DNA from: a virus
IMG/VR virus record: IMGVR_UViG_3300025152_000090
Span: 1-36,360 of that record
Reading direction: 5' to 3' (one strand)
DNA: 36,360 nucleotides
Below, in pieces: positions 12,589-21,900 of the stretch; the stretch's first letter is position 1; every line of letters starts with the position of its first letter. The position numbers and the translations under genes were made by a program. A model generated the notes under the pieces. The model was not told the DNA's origin, ran no database searches, and saw only the letters and a list, made by a program, of their open reading frames with translations.

Positions 12589-14874
12589 ATGACAATACAA
12601 AGGCGTAGTATGAATTTAACGCCAGAAATCATTAGAAATGATGATAAAAGAAAAAACAAAAAGAATAAAAAAGCATCAAAAATATCCTTAGATTTTGAGC
12701 AACCTTTTATGGCAATTGAAAACGCTAATGATAATATGTTAAAAAATAAATCTGTTGAAGTTGAAAAAGAAAAAATACTTGAAAAAGAAAAATTGTTGGA
12801 AAATCCAACTCCAGAAAACATCGCAAAAAATCAAAGTACACAAGTTATCTATAAAAAGATGGAGTTTGGCACAATTAAGCTTGATAGTGAGGAAGCTGAA
12901 GATTTAAGAAAGCGTGCATTAGAGGCTGTCATAAATAGATACAAAGAAGTTGAGAGCTTACATGACCAAAAAGTTAAAGATTGGGACAGATGGGAAACAC
13001 AGTGGAAAAATAAGATAGTAAGTCAAGATGGAACAACAAAGACGAGAGTAAGCAGTCCCGAGGTCTGGAATGCTGTCGAGGACTGGACCGCTACGATTAT
13101 GGCCGCAAATTTAGGAGTTGACCCTCCCGTTAAGTTTAAGGTCAAGAAAATGCTTGATAAATCAAAAGAGCTAAAAATACAAAAAATATTATGGCAAAAT
13201 GCAAAAGATGTTGGATTTGAGGAAGAGTTTGAGAGAGGTGCACGAGAAGGCTGTAAGCTTGGTACCTTTGCATTTAAGTGTCCATGGCAACTTGACGAAA
13301 AACCAACTTTGCAACTTGTAACTGAAGAATTCGAAGAAAATATTAATGGAGCAATCGTTAAGCGAAGGAAGCAAATTATACGGGAAGTTATAGAAATCGA
13401 GGACAGGGTAGGCTTTAAGGCTCTTGATTTAAGACGGCTTTATTATCGCTACGATAAACCTTCATGGATTATCGAAAGAATAAATGATAATTGGGATACC
13501 ATTGAAAAGCTGGCAAAAGAAAATAATGTTTATACCAATCTTGAGAAAGCAAAGAAGACAATTGTAGATACAACCGGACAACCTGACTCAGAAGCAAAGA
13601 GTGATAGTGAGACTACTCCGTTGTCTTCTTTGCTTTCAATTGATGGGGATGTTGAAATCTTTGAAGGGCATCATATTCCTTTTTACTTTAAAAAGAGCGA
13701 CCCTGTTCCTGAAGAGTTGAAAGGAAAGAAAGTGCCTTGCATAATAAGTATTGCAAATGAGCAGGAAGTAATAAGGTTACAGCCTACGCCTTACAGGACA
13801 GTTCCATATTTATTGGTACCCTTTATACCACAAGCTGGTTCTTCGTTAGGCGTAGGCATTCCTGAAATAATTGAAAAGATGTACAAAGAGCTTAATTTGA
13901 GGAAAAATCTGTCGCTAAACGCTAACACCCTAGGCTTGTATTGCATGATAGCCGCTAATATGAAATTTATTAAAAAACCACAGCAACTTCAAATAAAACC
14001 TCATCAAGTGATTGAATTAACTAATGTGCCGCAAGGGGCAAACATAGAAAACATACTATCATTTGTCCGACCTCCGGTTGAGTTTGTGCAAGTTGCTCAA
14101 CAATTGATTGGAAAAATTGAACAGAATATACAAGTTGCAACACGACTCAAAGGTGTCAGTAGCGGTGAAAAAGTTGCCCCTAATCCAACAGCCACAGAAA
14201 TGGCGTCGATAATGAAAGAAGCTTTAAAGTCGTTAAAGTTAGTGTTTAGACGAATTGATAGAGGAATTGTTGAAGAATATTTTGAACGTGCTTATATTAT
14301 GACGATTCTTAATAGACAGAAAAGTTGGTTTTTAGAGTTTAAGCCAGACGAACTGCAAACGATCAGGCATAAAATGTTTGATGGGCAAACAATGATGGGG
14401 CAAGAGCATCTTGGCGCATTTTCAAATTCAACAGAAGAAATGCCAATGTCCCCAATGGCTAACCAAGAAAATCAGTGGATAGAAATAACACCACAAGACA
14501 TTTATAGCAATGGGATTGAAGTTGAGGCTTTAGGTGCAAGCCATATGGAAGACGAGATCGTTAAAACTCATCAGAGTTTGCAAACGCTTGACATAATTTA
14601 CAAATATGGCAATGAGCCTGTAGTTAATGATGAGGGACAGAGCGTAATGCTTAATAAATATAAAGCATGGAATGATATGCTTTATTCGAGTGGCAAAAAA
14701 GATATTAAAGAGTGGTGGATTGCGGTTCCGCCTCCTTTGCCTACACCACCTGTTCCTATGACATTGGCAGAGCAACCAATGTTGCCAGGCATAAAATCTC
14801 CAAACCTGCAAAATATAGCTCCTAATATGGCTAATTTACTCGGAGGAGCTGCTGGAGCAGGGAGGAGACAATGA
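12589..14874 (+). CDS. Portal protein (761 aa)
   Basis: The gene follows the large terminase and has the length and composition of large portal proteins of podovirus-like phages. The first ~80 residues are a lysine-rich tail. The family-like region then begins with LHDQKVKDWDRWETQWKNKI, with conserved patches such as SSPEVWNAVEDWTATIMAAN and, later, FIPQAGSSLGVGIPEIIEKM and a helical segment near TATEMASIMKEALKSL. The C-terminus is proline/methionine-rich. AGGTGCTGAA precedes the ATG; an ATG at 12610 is a possible alternative. The assignment rests on context and these patches. Confidence 0.8.
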   Translation: MTIQRRSMNLTPEIIRNDDKRKNKKNKKASKISLDFEQPFMAIENANDNMLKNKSVEVEKEKILEKEKLLENPTPENIAKNQSTQVIYKKMEFGTIKLDSEEAEDLRKRALEAVINRYKEVESLHDQKVKDWDRWETQWKNKIVSQDGTTKTRVSSPEVWNAVEDWTATIMAANLGVDPPVKFKVKKMLDKSKELKIQKILWQNAKDVGFEEEFERGAREGCKLGTFAFKCPWQLDEKPTLQLVTEEFEENINGAIVKRRKQIIREVIEIEDRVGFKALDLRRLYYRYDKPSWIIERINDNWDTIEKLAKENNVYTNLEKAKKTIVDTTGQPDSEAKSDSETTPLSSLLSIDGDVEIFEGHHIPFYFKKSDPVPEELKGKKVPCIISIANEQEVIRLQPTPYRTVPYLLVPFIPQAGSSLGVGIPEIIEKMYKELNLRKNLSLNANTLGLYCMIAANMKFIKKPQQLQIKPHQVIELTNVPQGANIENILSFVRPPVEFVQVAQQLIGKIEQNIQVATRLKGVSSGEKVAPNPTATEMASIMKEALKSLKLVFRRIDRGIVEEYFERAYIMTILNRQKSWFLEFKPDELQTIRHKMFDGQTMMGQEHLGAFSNSTEEMPMSPMANQENQWIEITPQDIYSNGIEVEALGASHMEDEIVKTHQSLQTLDIIYKYGNEPVVNDEGQSVMLNKYKAWNDMLYSSGKKDIKEWWIAVPPPLPTPPVPMTLAEQPMLPGIKSPNLQNIAPNMANLLGGAAGAGRRQ

Positions 14875-15119
14875 GAAAAGAAGAATTAGACGATTTTTTA
14901 TTATCTGATATTTATAAAGAGATAAAAAATAGATTAAATATTTTTAAAGAAGAAAGCAAAGAAGAACTTATAAATCTTGATTTTGATCGAGATTATGCAC
15001 CAATAAAAGCAGTTAAATTGCAAGGAAATATGGATGCAGTAAATAAATTGTTTGATATTATTCAAGATTTAAAAGATGAGTTTGAAATAGAAAAAAGTGG
15101 AGGTGAAGAAGAAGAATGA
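14871..15119 (+). CDS. Small acidic protein between portal and scaffold (82 aa)
   Basis: GGGAGGAGAC precedes the ATGA-coupled start. The protein is highly charged and helical, begins MRKEELDDFLLSDIYKEIKN, contains KLQGNMDAVNKLFDIIQDL and ends in SGGEEEE. Small acidic helical proteins at this position are common in podovirus-like head modules, but their role is not established. Its stop overlaps a lysine-rich short ORF at 15116. Confidence 0.6.
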   Translation: MRKEELDDFLLSDIYKEIKNRLNIFKEESKEELINLDFDRDYAPIKAVKLQGNMDAVNKLFDIIQDLKDEFEIEKSGGEEEE

Positions 15120-15187
15120 GGCAAGCAAAAAAGACAAAGAAAATGAAAAAAAAGACTTTAATGGAAATGAAAATAAAAAAAGTATAA
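15116..15187 (+). CDS. Very small lysine-rich ORF (23 aa), doubtful
   Basis: The ATG overlaps the stop of the 14871 gene, and GGAGGTGAAG lies about 12 bases upstream. It encodes MRQAKKTKKMKKKTLMEMKI plus three residues. The +1 frame across the same bases reads a polar NEASKKDKENEKKDFNGNEN and ends at a TAG inside the 15210 hairpin, so either frame might be what is translated. Evidence is thin. Confidence 0.25.
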   Translation: MRQAKKTKKMKKKTLMEMKIKKV

Positions 15188-15209
15188 ATAATTTATTTAA
15201 TTTTAAATG

Positions 15210-15302
15210 CTCGGACTAGCTATCCGAGGGTAAAGAACCCAAACAAAAGCCTTATAAGGCGGGCGATTAACCACAGGTTAATTTGTCCGCCTTTTTGTTT
15301 GG
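15210..15302 (+). terminator. Multi-hairpin structure with intrinsic terminator
   Basis: Three structures occur in series. CTCGGA/TCCGAG (15210-15228) is a perfect 6-bp hairpin, and GGGT/ACCC (15228-15240) is a short one. GGCGGGCGATTAACC and GGTTAATTTGTCCGCC (15258-15291) then form a long hairpin followed by TTTTTGTTT. In addition CCAAACAAAAG (15239-15249) can pair with CTTTTTGTTTGG (15291-15302), closing a larger fold. The long hairpin plus T tract is a good intrinsic terminator between the portal and scaffold genes. The outer pairing could compete with termination. Confidence 0.75.
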
Positions 15303-15336
15303 AAAGTTAGAGATTATAAAGGAGGTAGGACTATAA

Positions 15337-16290
15337 ATGGAATCAATAGAGTTAGATTTGACAGGTAGTTCAATAGCTTCTGAAACATCTGATTCAGCGT
15401 CAAAAGAAAATGCTGGACAAGAAGAAACAGAAGTGAAAGACGAAATTGAATCAATAAACTTAGAAGATCAGCAAGAAGTAGATGGAAAAGAAAATTCATC
15501 AAGCGAAGAAGCTGAAGTTGTTAAAGATAAGATTGCAACTGAAACAACTAAACCACAGCAAAGCAATCCGTTAGACCCTCGAAGGTTGCAATCGGAACGA
15601 GACAAGATAGAGGCTGCATATGGGAAGCTCGTAAAAGAAACTTTGCCATATATAAAATATGACCAATTTGGAAATGTTTTAGGTGCTAGGGAAATAGAAC
15701 CACAAATCCCTAAGGAGGATGCGGATAGTCTTTATGAAAAAGCTTTATTATCAGGAGATAAGGAAGCATTTAAGCAAATTATAGAAAACACTAAAAAAGA
15801 AGCAGTTCAAGCTACGCTTACCCAGTTTTCTGACTATACAAACTTACAAAAAGAAGTAGAAGCAATCCAAAAAGAATACTCTAATTTATTTGATAATGCT
15901 GGGAATATTAAGAAAGATGAACCATTAGCACAAAAGACCGAAGAAGTTTTGCGTTTACCAGCATTTAAAGAATTAGTAGAGTCAAACAAAATGACACCTA
16001 AAATGGTTAAAGTGGCAATTCAATTAGCAGAAGCTAATTTAATCAAAGAAGGACTTTCGTCTCGTGACCAGAAAATAAAAAATGAAGCACAACAAAGGAT
16101 AAAAGAATCAGGCGCTTCATCGCTTGCAACAGGAATCTCAAGCATACAAACTGATAATTCAGAGGAAATGTCTTTGAATAATGACCAACTTTCTTATTAT
16201 AAGAAACAAGGTTACAACCAAGAAAACCTTAAACGATTATCAAAAATTGTGGCAAGAGCACACAAAGAAGGAGGGTATAACATATTATGA
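15337..16290 (+). CDS. Putative scaffolding protein (317 aa)
   Basis: The protein is acidic, low in cysteine and helical. Residues 1-75 are Ser/Glu-rich (MESIELDLTGSSIASETSD...), and a coiled-coil-like region follows around residues 85-240. The C-terminus has the charged stretch NLKRLSKIVARAHKEGGYNIL. Composition, length and position between portal and capsid genes fit an internal scaffold that guides capsid assembly and leaves before DNA entry. AAAGGAGG precedes the ATG. No direct sequence signature proves it. Confidence 0.7.
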   Translation: MESIELDLTGSSIASETSDSASKENAGQEETEVKDEIESINLEDQQEVDGKENSSSEEAEVVKDKIATETTKPQQSNPLDPRRLQSERDKIEAAYGKLVKETLPYIKYDQFGNVLGAREIEPQIPKEDADSLYEKALLSGDKEAFKQIIENTKKEAVQATLTQFSDYTNLQKEVEAIQKEYSNLFDNAGNIKKDEPLAQKTEEVLRLPAFKELVESNKMTPKMVKVAIQLAEANLIKEGLSSRDQKIKNEAQQRIKESGASSLATGISSIQTDNSEEMSLNNDQLSYYKKQGYNQENLKRLSKIVARAHKEGGYNIL

Positions 16291-16823
16291 GTCCTACTAA
16301 AAAGAAAGATTTAAATTTAGATATTTTTGATGAAACTAAAAAGAGTAAAGGTGAGATTGATCCAGTCATTGCAAAATCGGATCAAAAAAATAATTTGTTT
16401 ATTGGAGCTGAAGTTGTCGGGCTACAAAGCCTTGATAAAACAACTTTAATTAATGCCAATCCTACTTATTGTTATAGGTGGAAAAATAAAAATCAAATGG
16501 CAGGGAAACGATCTGGTTATTGGCTTGTACTGGATAAAACTCATCCAGAATTTAAGGATTTAAAAGTTGTTGAAGATCATACTCCAAATGAAACTTTTTA
16601 TACTATTGGTGATTTAATTTTATGTTGTATGCATAAAGATACACATCGTCAAATAATTAACCAAAAACAAGAAAATGCAATACAACTAGGAAAAGAATTT
16701 GAAGAAAAATCAAAAGCAACAGAAGAAAGAATTAATAAGTCAAAAGGAAAAGAGAAACTTACTATTTTAAATAAAATGGAAAACGACGGGGAATTAGAAC
16801 CGTTATCCATAGAAGGCGTTTAA
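16287..16823 (+). CDS. Head-module hypothetical protein (178 aa)
   Basis: AAGGAGGG precedes the ATGA-coupled start. A disordered, lysine-rich N-terminal ~30 residues leads to a domain with NPTYCYRWKNKNQMAGKRSG, HPEFKDLKVVEDHTPNETFY and IGDLILCCMHKDTHRQII. I recognise this layout from proteins between scaffold and capsid genes in other phages, where it is an uncharacterised virion or assembly protein. A coiled-coil tail follows from about residue 130. Confidence 0.6.
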   Translation: MSPTKKKDLNLDIFDETKKSKGEIDPVIAKSDQKNNLFIGAEVVGLQSLDKTTLINANPTYCYRWKNKNQMAGKRSGYWLVLDKTHPEFKDLKVVEDHTPNETFYTIGDLILCCMHKDTHRQIINQKQENAIQLGKEFEEKSKATEERINKSKGKEKLTILNKMENDGELEPLSIEGV

Positions 16824-16846
16824 AAACTAAAAAATAAGAGGTTAAA

Positions 16847-17338
16847 ATGGCAAATAGAATTAAATATGGCTTTGTTCCAGTTCATGCAGAAAACTATACA
16901 ACTCCACAATGGTATGTTGTTGCTGCAAGTCAAACAATAGCACTTGGTGATCCTGTTATTATGAATAGCGCTGGTAGGGTTGAAGTTGCAGTTGCGGGAG
17001 AAATCTCCACTGCAATTATTCTTGGGGTTTCTGCTTCGTATGTTGAAAACTCCACCGTAGACGACCCAATTCAAGTTTATGATAATCCAAACCAGATATT
17101 CGAAGCAATGGTGTCTACTGGCGCTTTAGCTGATCCGTATACTACAAGTAATGTTGGAGGGAATAAATATTTTCAATTAGCAGGGACAACTGGAGCTTTT
17201 TATGTTAATGCAGCAGCATTTACAAATGGAATCTTTAAGTGTGTAGGAAACAGTTCTGATCCCGAAGCCTCGGAAGTAGGCGCGAATCAAAGAAAACTGT
17301 TTAAGTTTCTTTCTACGAGGCATATTCTGAGTTCTTAA
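16847..17338 (+). CDS. Putative capsid decoration protein, copy 1 (163 aa)
   Basis: The beta-rich sequence starts MANRIKYGFVPVHAENYTTP, followed by WYVVAASQTIALGDPVIMN and AIILGVSASYV, the pattern of small capsid-stabilising proteins of the DUF2190/decoration type. These coat the outer capsid surface. AAGAGG precedes the ATG. The next gene (17362) is a clear paralogue with the same opening and three near-identical DNA tracts. The C-terminus (KFLSTRHILSS) differs from copy 2. Confidence 0.65.
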   Translation: MANRIKYGFVPVHAENYTTPQWYVVAASQTIALGDPVIMNSAGRVEVAVAGEISTAIILGVSASYVENSTVDDPIQVYDNPNQIFEAMVSTGALADPYTTSNVGGNKYFQLAGTTGAFYVNAAAFTNGIFKCVGNSSDPEASEVGANQRKLFKFLSTRHILSS

Positions 17339-17361
17339 AAATAATATAGGAGGTAATTAAA

Positions 17362-17847
17362 ATGGCAAATACAGTTAAATATGGATTTTTACCAGTCCAT
17401 TCAGAAAAGTACCATGCCCCGCAATGGTATGTGGTTGCAGCGACTCAAACAATTAAAAAGGGGGATCCTGTTAGTTTAGATAATGCAGGGCGAGTAATTA
17501 TTGCCGTTGCAAATAGTACTACTCAATTTTTAGGAGTATCTGAAACAGGCGTAACGGCTTCCACAGTAGGAGACCCAATTCAAGTATGTGATGACCCAAA
17601 CCAGATATTCGAAGCAATGGTGTCTACTGGTGCTTTAGCTGATCCGTATACTACACGATCAGCTTTAGCTTGTTTTGATTTAGCAGGGACAACTGGAGCT
17701 TTTTATGTTAATGCAGCAGCATCTGCTCAAGATGTTTTTCGTTGCGTAGGAAACAGTTCTGATCCCGAAGCCTCAGAAGTAGGCGCGAATCAAAGAAAGC
17801 AGTTTAAGTTTAATCCTGCCGCACATATGTACGGTACGATAGCGTAG
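17362..17847 (+). CDS. Putative capsid decoration protein, copy 2 (161 aa)
   Basis: It is a paralogue of the 16847 gene, starting MANTVKYGFLPVHSEKYHAP and containing WYVVAATQTIKKGDPVSLDN and FLGVSETGV. Three blocks of DNA are nearly identical between the copies while the rest has diverged. A strong ATAGGAGGT site precedes the ATG. The gene ends in TAG, with a TAA two codons later. It lies just before the major capsid gene, as expected for a decoration protein. The pair could occupy distinct capsid sites. Confidence 0.65.
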   Translation: MANTVKYGFLPVHSEKYHAPQWYVVAATQTIKKGDPVSLDNAGRVIIAVANSTTQFLGVSETGVTASTVGDPIQVCDDPNQIFEAMVSTGALADPYTTRSALACFDLAGTTGAFYVNAAASAQDVFRCVGNSSDPEASEVGANQRKQFKFNPAAHMYGTIA

Positions 17848-17880
17848 TTTTAAAATTTATTATATAGGGAGGAAATTAAA

Positions 17881-18768
17881 ATGACAATGAGATCAACAGA
17901 TTTTTCAAATATTATTGCCCCAGGACTAGCGAAAGTAATTCAAGACAAATTTAAGCAATTTGAGTTGCAATATCCAAAATATATGCATATATTTCCATCA
18001 AAAAAAGCTTATGAACAAAGTTTAACAATGGAAGGATTTGGTGCAGCGCCAATAAAACTAGCAGGAGTTTCAGTTAACTATTTTGATTTAACGGAAGGGT
18101 ATAAAACTACTTTTACCCATGCTACATATGCAGTTGGGGCTAAAATAGAGTATGAACTTTATGACGATGATCTTTATGATGCATTGCAACCTAAAATTGC
18201 TCGCTATTTAGCAAGATCATTACAACAGAGAATGGAAATTTTAGGCGCAACCCCAATTAATACAGGATTTACTACGGCTGGGGCAGATGGACAAGTTTTA
18301 TTTTCTACGGCTCATCCGTTTAAGTCCGGAGGGACAGCTAGTAATAGACTTGCGGTTGATGCGGACTTATCAACTTCCTCGTTATCAGCATTATTAACTG
18401 TAATGGACACAACAACAGAAGCAGGAGCAGTAAATATTAAGTTAAATCCTACTAAACTTCTTATTCCACCTCAATCTAGATGGGTCGCAAAGACTATTTT
18501 AGGGTCAGATCAGTTGCCTGGAAGTATGGATAACGACATTAATGCTTTGAAAAATATTTTAAAGCCTGTTATGTGTAACTTTTTTACTGATTCTGATGCT
18601 TTTTTTGTACAAGATGAAGATCATGATATGACTTATTATGATCGTGAAAAACCAAAAATGGAAAATTCTGATGATAAAGATACTTTTGACGCTAAATTTA
18701 CCATAAGGATGAGATCGTCAGCAGGCTATTCAGATTGGCGAGGAATTGCAGGAAGCAGAGGAGCTTAA
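17881..18768 (+). CDS. Major capsid protein, Mu gpT-like (295 aa)
   Basis: The protein has features of the Mu major head subunit (gpT) group: MTMRSTDFSNIIAPGLAKVI start, an N-terminal helix, ATYAVGAKIEYELYDDDLYD, and GADGQVLFSTAHPFKSGG, the LFxTAHP signature. The conserved later part is LKNILKPVMCNFFTDSDAFF, followed by TIRMRSSAGYSDWRGIAGSR. It would form the HK97-fold shell. GGGAGG precedes the ATG. Decoration genes upstream and the virion block downstream agree. Length is normal for the group. Confidence 0.85.
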   Translation: MTMRSTDFSNIIAPGLAKVIQDKFKQFELQYPKYMHIFPSKKAYEQSLTMEGFGAAPIKLAGVSVNYFDLTEGYKTTFTHATYAVGAKIEYELYDDDLYDALQPKIARYLARSLQQRMEILGATPINTGFTTAGADGQVLFSTAHPFKSGGTASNRLAVDADLSTSSLSALLTVMDTTTEAGAVNIKLNPTKLLIPPQSRWVAKTILGSDQLPGSMDNDINALKNILKPVMCNFFTDSDAFFVQDEDHDMTYYDREKPKMENSDDKDTFDAKFTIRMRSSAGYSDWRGIAGSRGA

Positions 18769-18787
18769 TTTTAAAAAAGACATTTTT

Positions 18788-18821
18788 TTAAAGTTTTGGT
18801 CTTAGATAACTAAAACTTTAA
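18788..18821 (+). terminator. AT-rich hairpin after the capsid gene
   Basis: TTAAAGTTTT (18788-18797) and AAAACTTTAA (18812-18821) are perfectly complementary across a 14-base loop. A/T runs flank it (T7 before and AATATAAAAA after), but there is no clean T tract on the + side. It may partly terminate transcription after the capsid gene, or protect the transcript end. Confidence 0.35.
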
Positions 18822-18835
18822 TATAAAAAGGATAA

Positions 18836-18933
18836 TGAGGGTTAAATCCTTCAACTGGACAAGAGGCGGAACGTTAAATCGTTACCTTTAGTAAAGATGG
18901 GCGGAGTGTTAAATCACTACCTCTCTTGACAGT
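18836..18933 (+). promoter_or_regulatory. Leader with three covarying TTAAAT-loop hairpins
   Basis: Three small hairpins share the loop TTAAAT but have different, fully paired stems. Hairpin 1 is TGAGGG/CCTTCA (18836-18853). Hairpin 2 is GGAACG/CGTT-A-CC (18868-18886) and hairpin 3 is GGAGTG/CACT-A-CC (18903-18921); both have a bulged A. Inner pairs change in a compensating way (G-C/C-G/U-A and G-U/A-U/G-C). ACTG-GA-CAAGAG (18854-18865) can pair with CTCTTG-A-CAGT (18923-18933) to enclose hairpins 2 and 3. The array ends 20 bases before the 18954 start and fills most of a 185-base gap. It could be a translational operator or a DNA site; its partner is unknown. Confidence 0.6.
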
Positions 18934-18953
18934 CCTAAAAAGGAGAAAATAAA

Positions 18954-21900
18954 ATGAGTACTGAACATTCAACAAGGATTTTTGATGAGCTAATGGGAGA
19001 CAGGGGAGACAGTGGAATAGTATCTGAAACTTCTGGAAATACATGGTGGGTCTGTAATTCGGCTACAGTCTTAGATGGTAGACTAAATGGTTCTAACGGA
19101 AACGATGGATTGTCTCCAATGTCACCTTTTGAAACTATTGATTATGCAGTCTCACGATGTGTTGCAAACAAAGGCGATGTTATCAAAGTTATGGAAGGGC
19201 ATACAGAAAATGTAAATTCTGCAACGGCTCTTCAATTAGATGTTGCAGGAGTAAGGGTTGAGTTTTTGGGTGAAGGCTCTGGAAAAGCAAAACTTAGCTT
19301 TAGTACAATAACAAGTGCTGCTATGACAATTACAGCAGCTGGGGTTACACTTGTTAATCCAAGATTTGAAGCTGCAATAGATGGTTTGACAGGACCTATT
19401 AGTATTACAGCAGCTGATCTTAAAATCATTGACCCTGAATATTACGATGCAACGGATATGAATACAGTTGATGCGTATGTTGCTAGTGCAGCAGCTGATC
19501 GACTAAAAATTTATAATCCTAAATTTTTTAAGAGTAACGAAGGTGGAACACAGAAACAAAGTCATATCCAAGTTGGAGCTGCTGGCGATGTTGAGATAAT
19601 CAATCCTGACATAAACGGCGATTTTGCCACAGGAAATATTGAGAATACTACAGCATGGGCTAGAGCTAGAATAAAAAATCCAACATTAAACAACACAAAT
19701 GCAACACCAAAGCCAACAATTTCATTAGCAGCAGCATCTGCTGGTATTGTTGAAGGCGGAAACTTAAGAGTTGCGTCTGGGGTACTTTTTGTTTCTGCTG
19801 TAAACCAAATGGAATGGAGAGATGTTTACGGGACAAATACAGTTGGAGAACATGCTAACTTTTTAATTGGTGGAATAAGTTCTTATGCGAAAGACCCAGC
19901 AATTGGAGCAAATACAGCTGATAATTTGTTTGATAGCACAAACACAGGAGCAAACGCTGATGGGTCTTTAATGGAACGAGCTGAATATATACAATCTTCT
20001 ATTGGTGCTGGATTAGGTGCGGCCGTTGCGGCGATTCAAACAGATTTAGGCAACCCCTCTATTCGCACAAATCTTAAAACAATCGAAGCAATGCTTGGGA
20101 ACCCTGATTCTGCCGGAGCAACTATTTATGACGCCATTGGTTCGGGTGCGGGATTAGTAAGTTATCCTGCGGCGGCTCCCGCTGGAGACGGAGTTTCGGT
20201 TGCAGAAGTTGCAAGATATATACAGGAGAGTCAACTTGGGACTTTAGCAAATACCGGAGGAACTGCAACTGTTGGAGGGATTTTAGGAGATGTAAACAAT
20301 AGTTCAGTTGCTACTCGTTTAACAAATGCTCAAACAGAACTAGACAAAATTGGGACAATAGTCAATACAGGTGGAACTGCAACACTAGGCGGAGCCTTGG
20401 GAGATGTGGCCAATGTGAGCGTAGCTACAAATTTAGCTAAGATTGGGACAATTACAAATACTGGAGGAACCGCTACATTAGGTGGGGCAATTGGGGATGT
20501 AGCTAATATCTCTGTTGCTACTCGTCTTGGGAATATTGAAACTGAAACCGATCTTATTGGTACGCCTGTAAATACTGGGGGAACAGCAGAAATCGGCGCA
20601 ATGCTTGGGGATTTTGCAAATATAAGTTTAGTTACCAGATTAGGGGTTCCTGTTACTTCTGTTTCTGCTGATATTGCAGCAGTTAAAACAGAAGCAGATA
20701 AAATTGGCACGATTGTTAACACTGGGGGAACAGCCACGATTGGTGGAATCTTGGGAGATTTTGCAAATGTAACTGCTGTTACAAAACTTACAAATATTCA
20801 AAATGAAGTTAATAAGGTAGATTCTGCTACTTTGGCAGCAAGTCCTACAGCAGGTTCTTTAGCAAGATTTATAGCTTCAGGTGGAACTGCTTTGGGTACA
20901 CCACTAGCTGATAGCAAATCTCTCGTTGATGCGCTTGGAACAAACGGAACAACAGTTGCGGATAGCGCCACATCAGTCTTAGGAGCAATTGGTGCTAATA
21001 ATGCTAATAATGCTTTTGATTCAAGTACAGTAATTTCTAATCCAGACGGTTCTGTATTAGAACGAGCTGAAGATTTAAGAAAAGTAGTAAGAGGGTCAGA
21101 AGGATTAACATTAAAAGTTACTTGTGATGCTGGAATGGTTGCAAGTACAACTTCTCTTGTTAGTGCTGATTTAATTGGATATGGTAACGATTTATTTAAT
21201 AATAAATATTATGTAGAAGTTATCAAAAATACAAGTGCAGTTGGAACAATGCCAGAAGGATTTACTCGTCAAATTACTGATTATGATTCAGCTACTGGGA
21301 CTTTAACTGTTGCGGCATTCCCAGGGAACGTTGAGGCGAGTGATGTTCTTTTAATTAAACACGATTCTTTGGCGATGCTCGATTCAGTGACTTACGATTC
21401 AACTTTGATTACTGCAGCGGCCAATGGTTCGCTAATGGAAGTAGCAAAATATATTGAAGGTGAAGTAAATCGTATATCTGCTGCATCTCTAGCTGTTTCG
21501 CCAGTCGCGGGTTCATTGGGAAGATTTATAGCTTCAGGTGGAACCGCCCTTGGAACAGAGCTTGCTGATAGTAAATCTTTAGTGGATGCTCTAGGGACAA
21601 ATGGTACAACCGTTACTGCGGCAGCTGGTTCTGTACTAGGTGCTTGTGGCACACAGTTTGTAGTAAGGAAAATGCTAACTTCTAGCAATATTACTCAAGC
21701 TGGGGTTGATATTACAGGATTAGTTACAACTGGAGCTTTATTGATTAAAGATATTTATATCAATACAGACGCTACTGGTTTGGCTGCTGGTACAAACTTT
21801 CAAATTACAACAGACAATACCTTTGGTATTACTACTCCAATCTTTGAAGAAGCCGTTGCAAACTTAGGAGCAAACAAAACCGAGTCTTTGGCGACTGGTT

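Noticed and set aside
18926-18954. TTGACA with ATAAAA 17 bases later as a promoter
   Set aside because: The -10-like element would overlap the 18954 start codon, so the transcript would begin inside the gene. The bases are better used in the long-range stem.
20330-20737. 135-aa minus-strand ORF inside the 1031-aa gene
   Set aside because: It is the mirror of the NTGGTA repeat region and has no start signal of its own.
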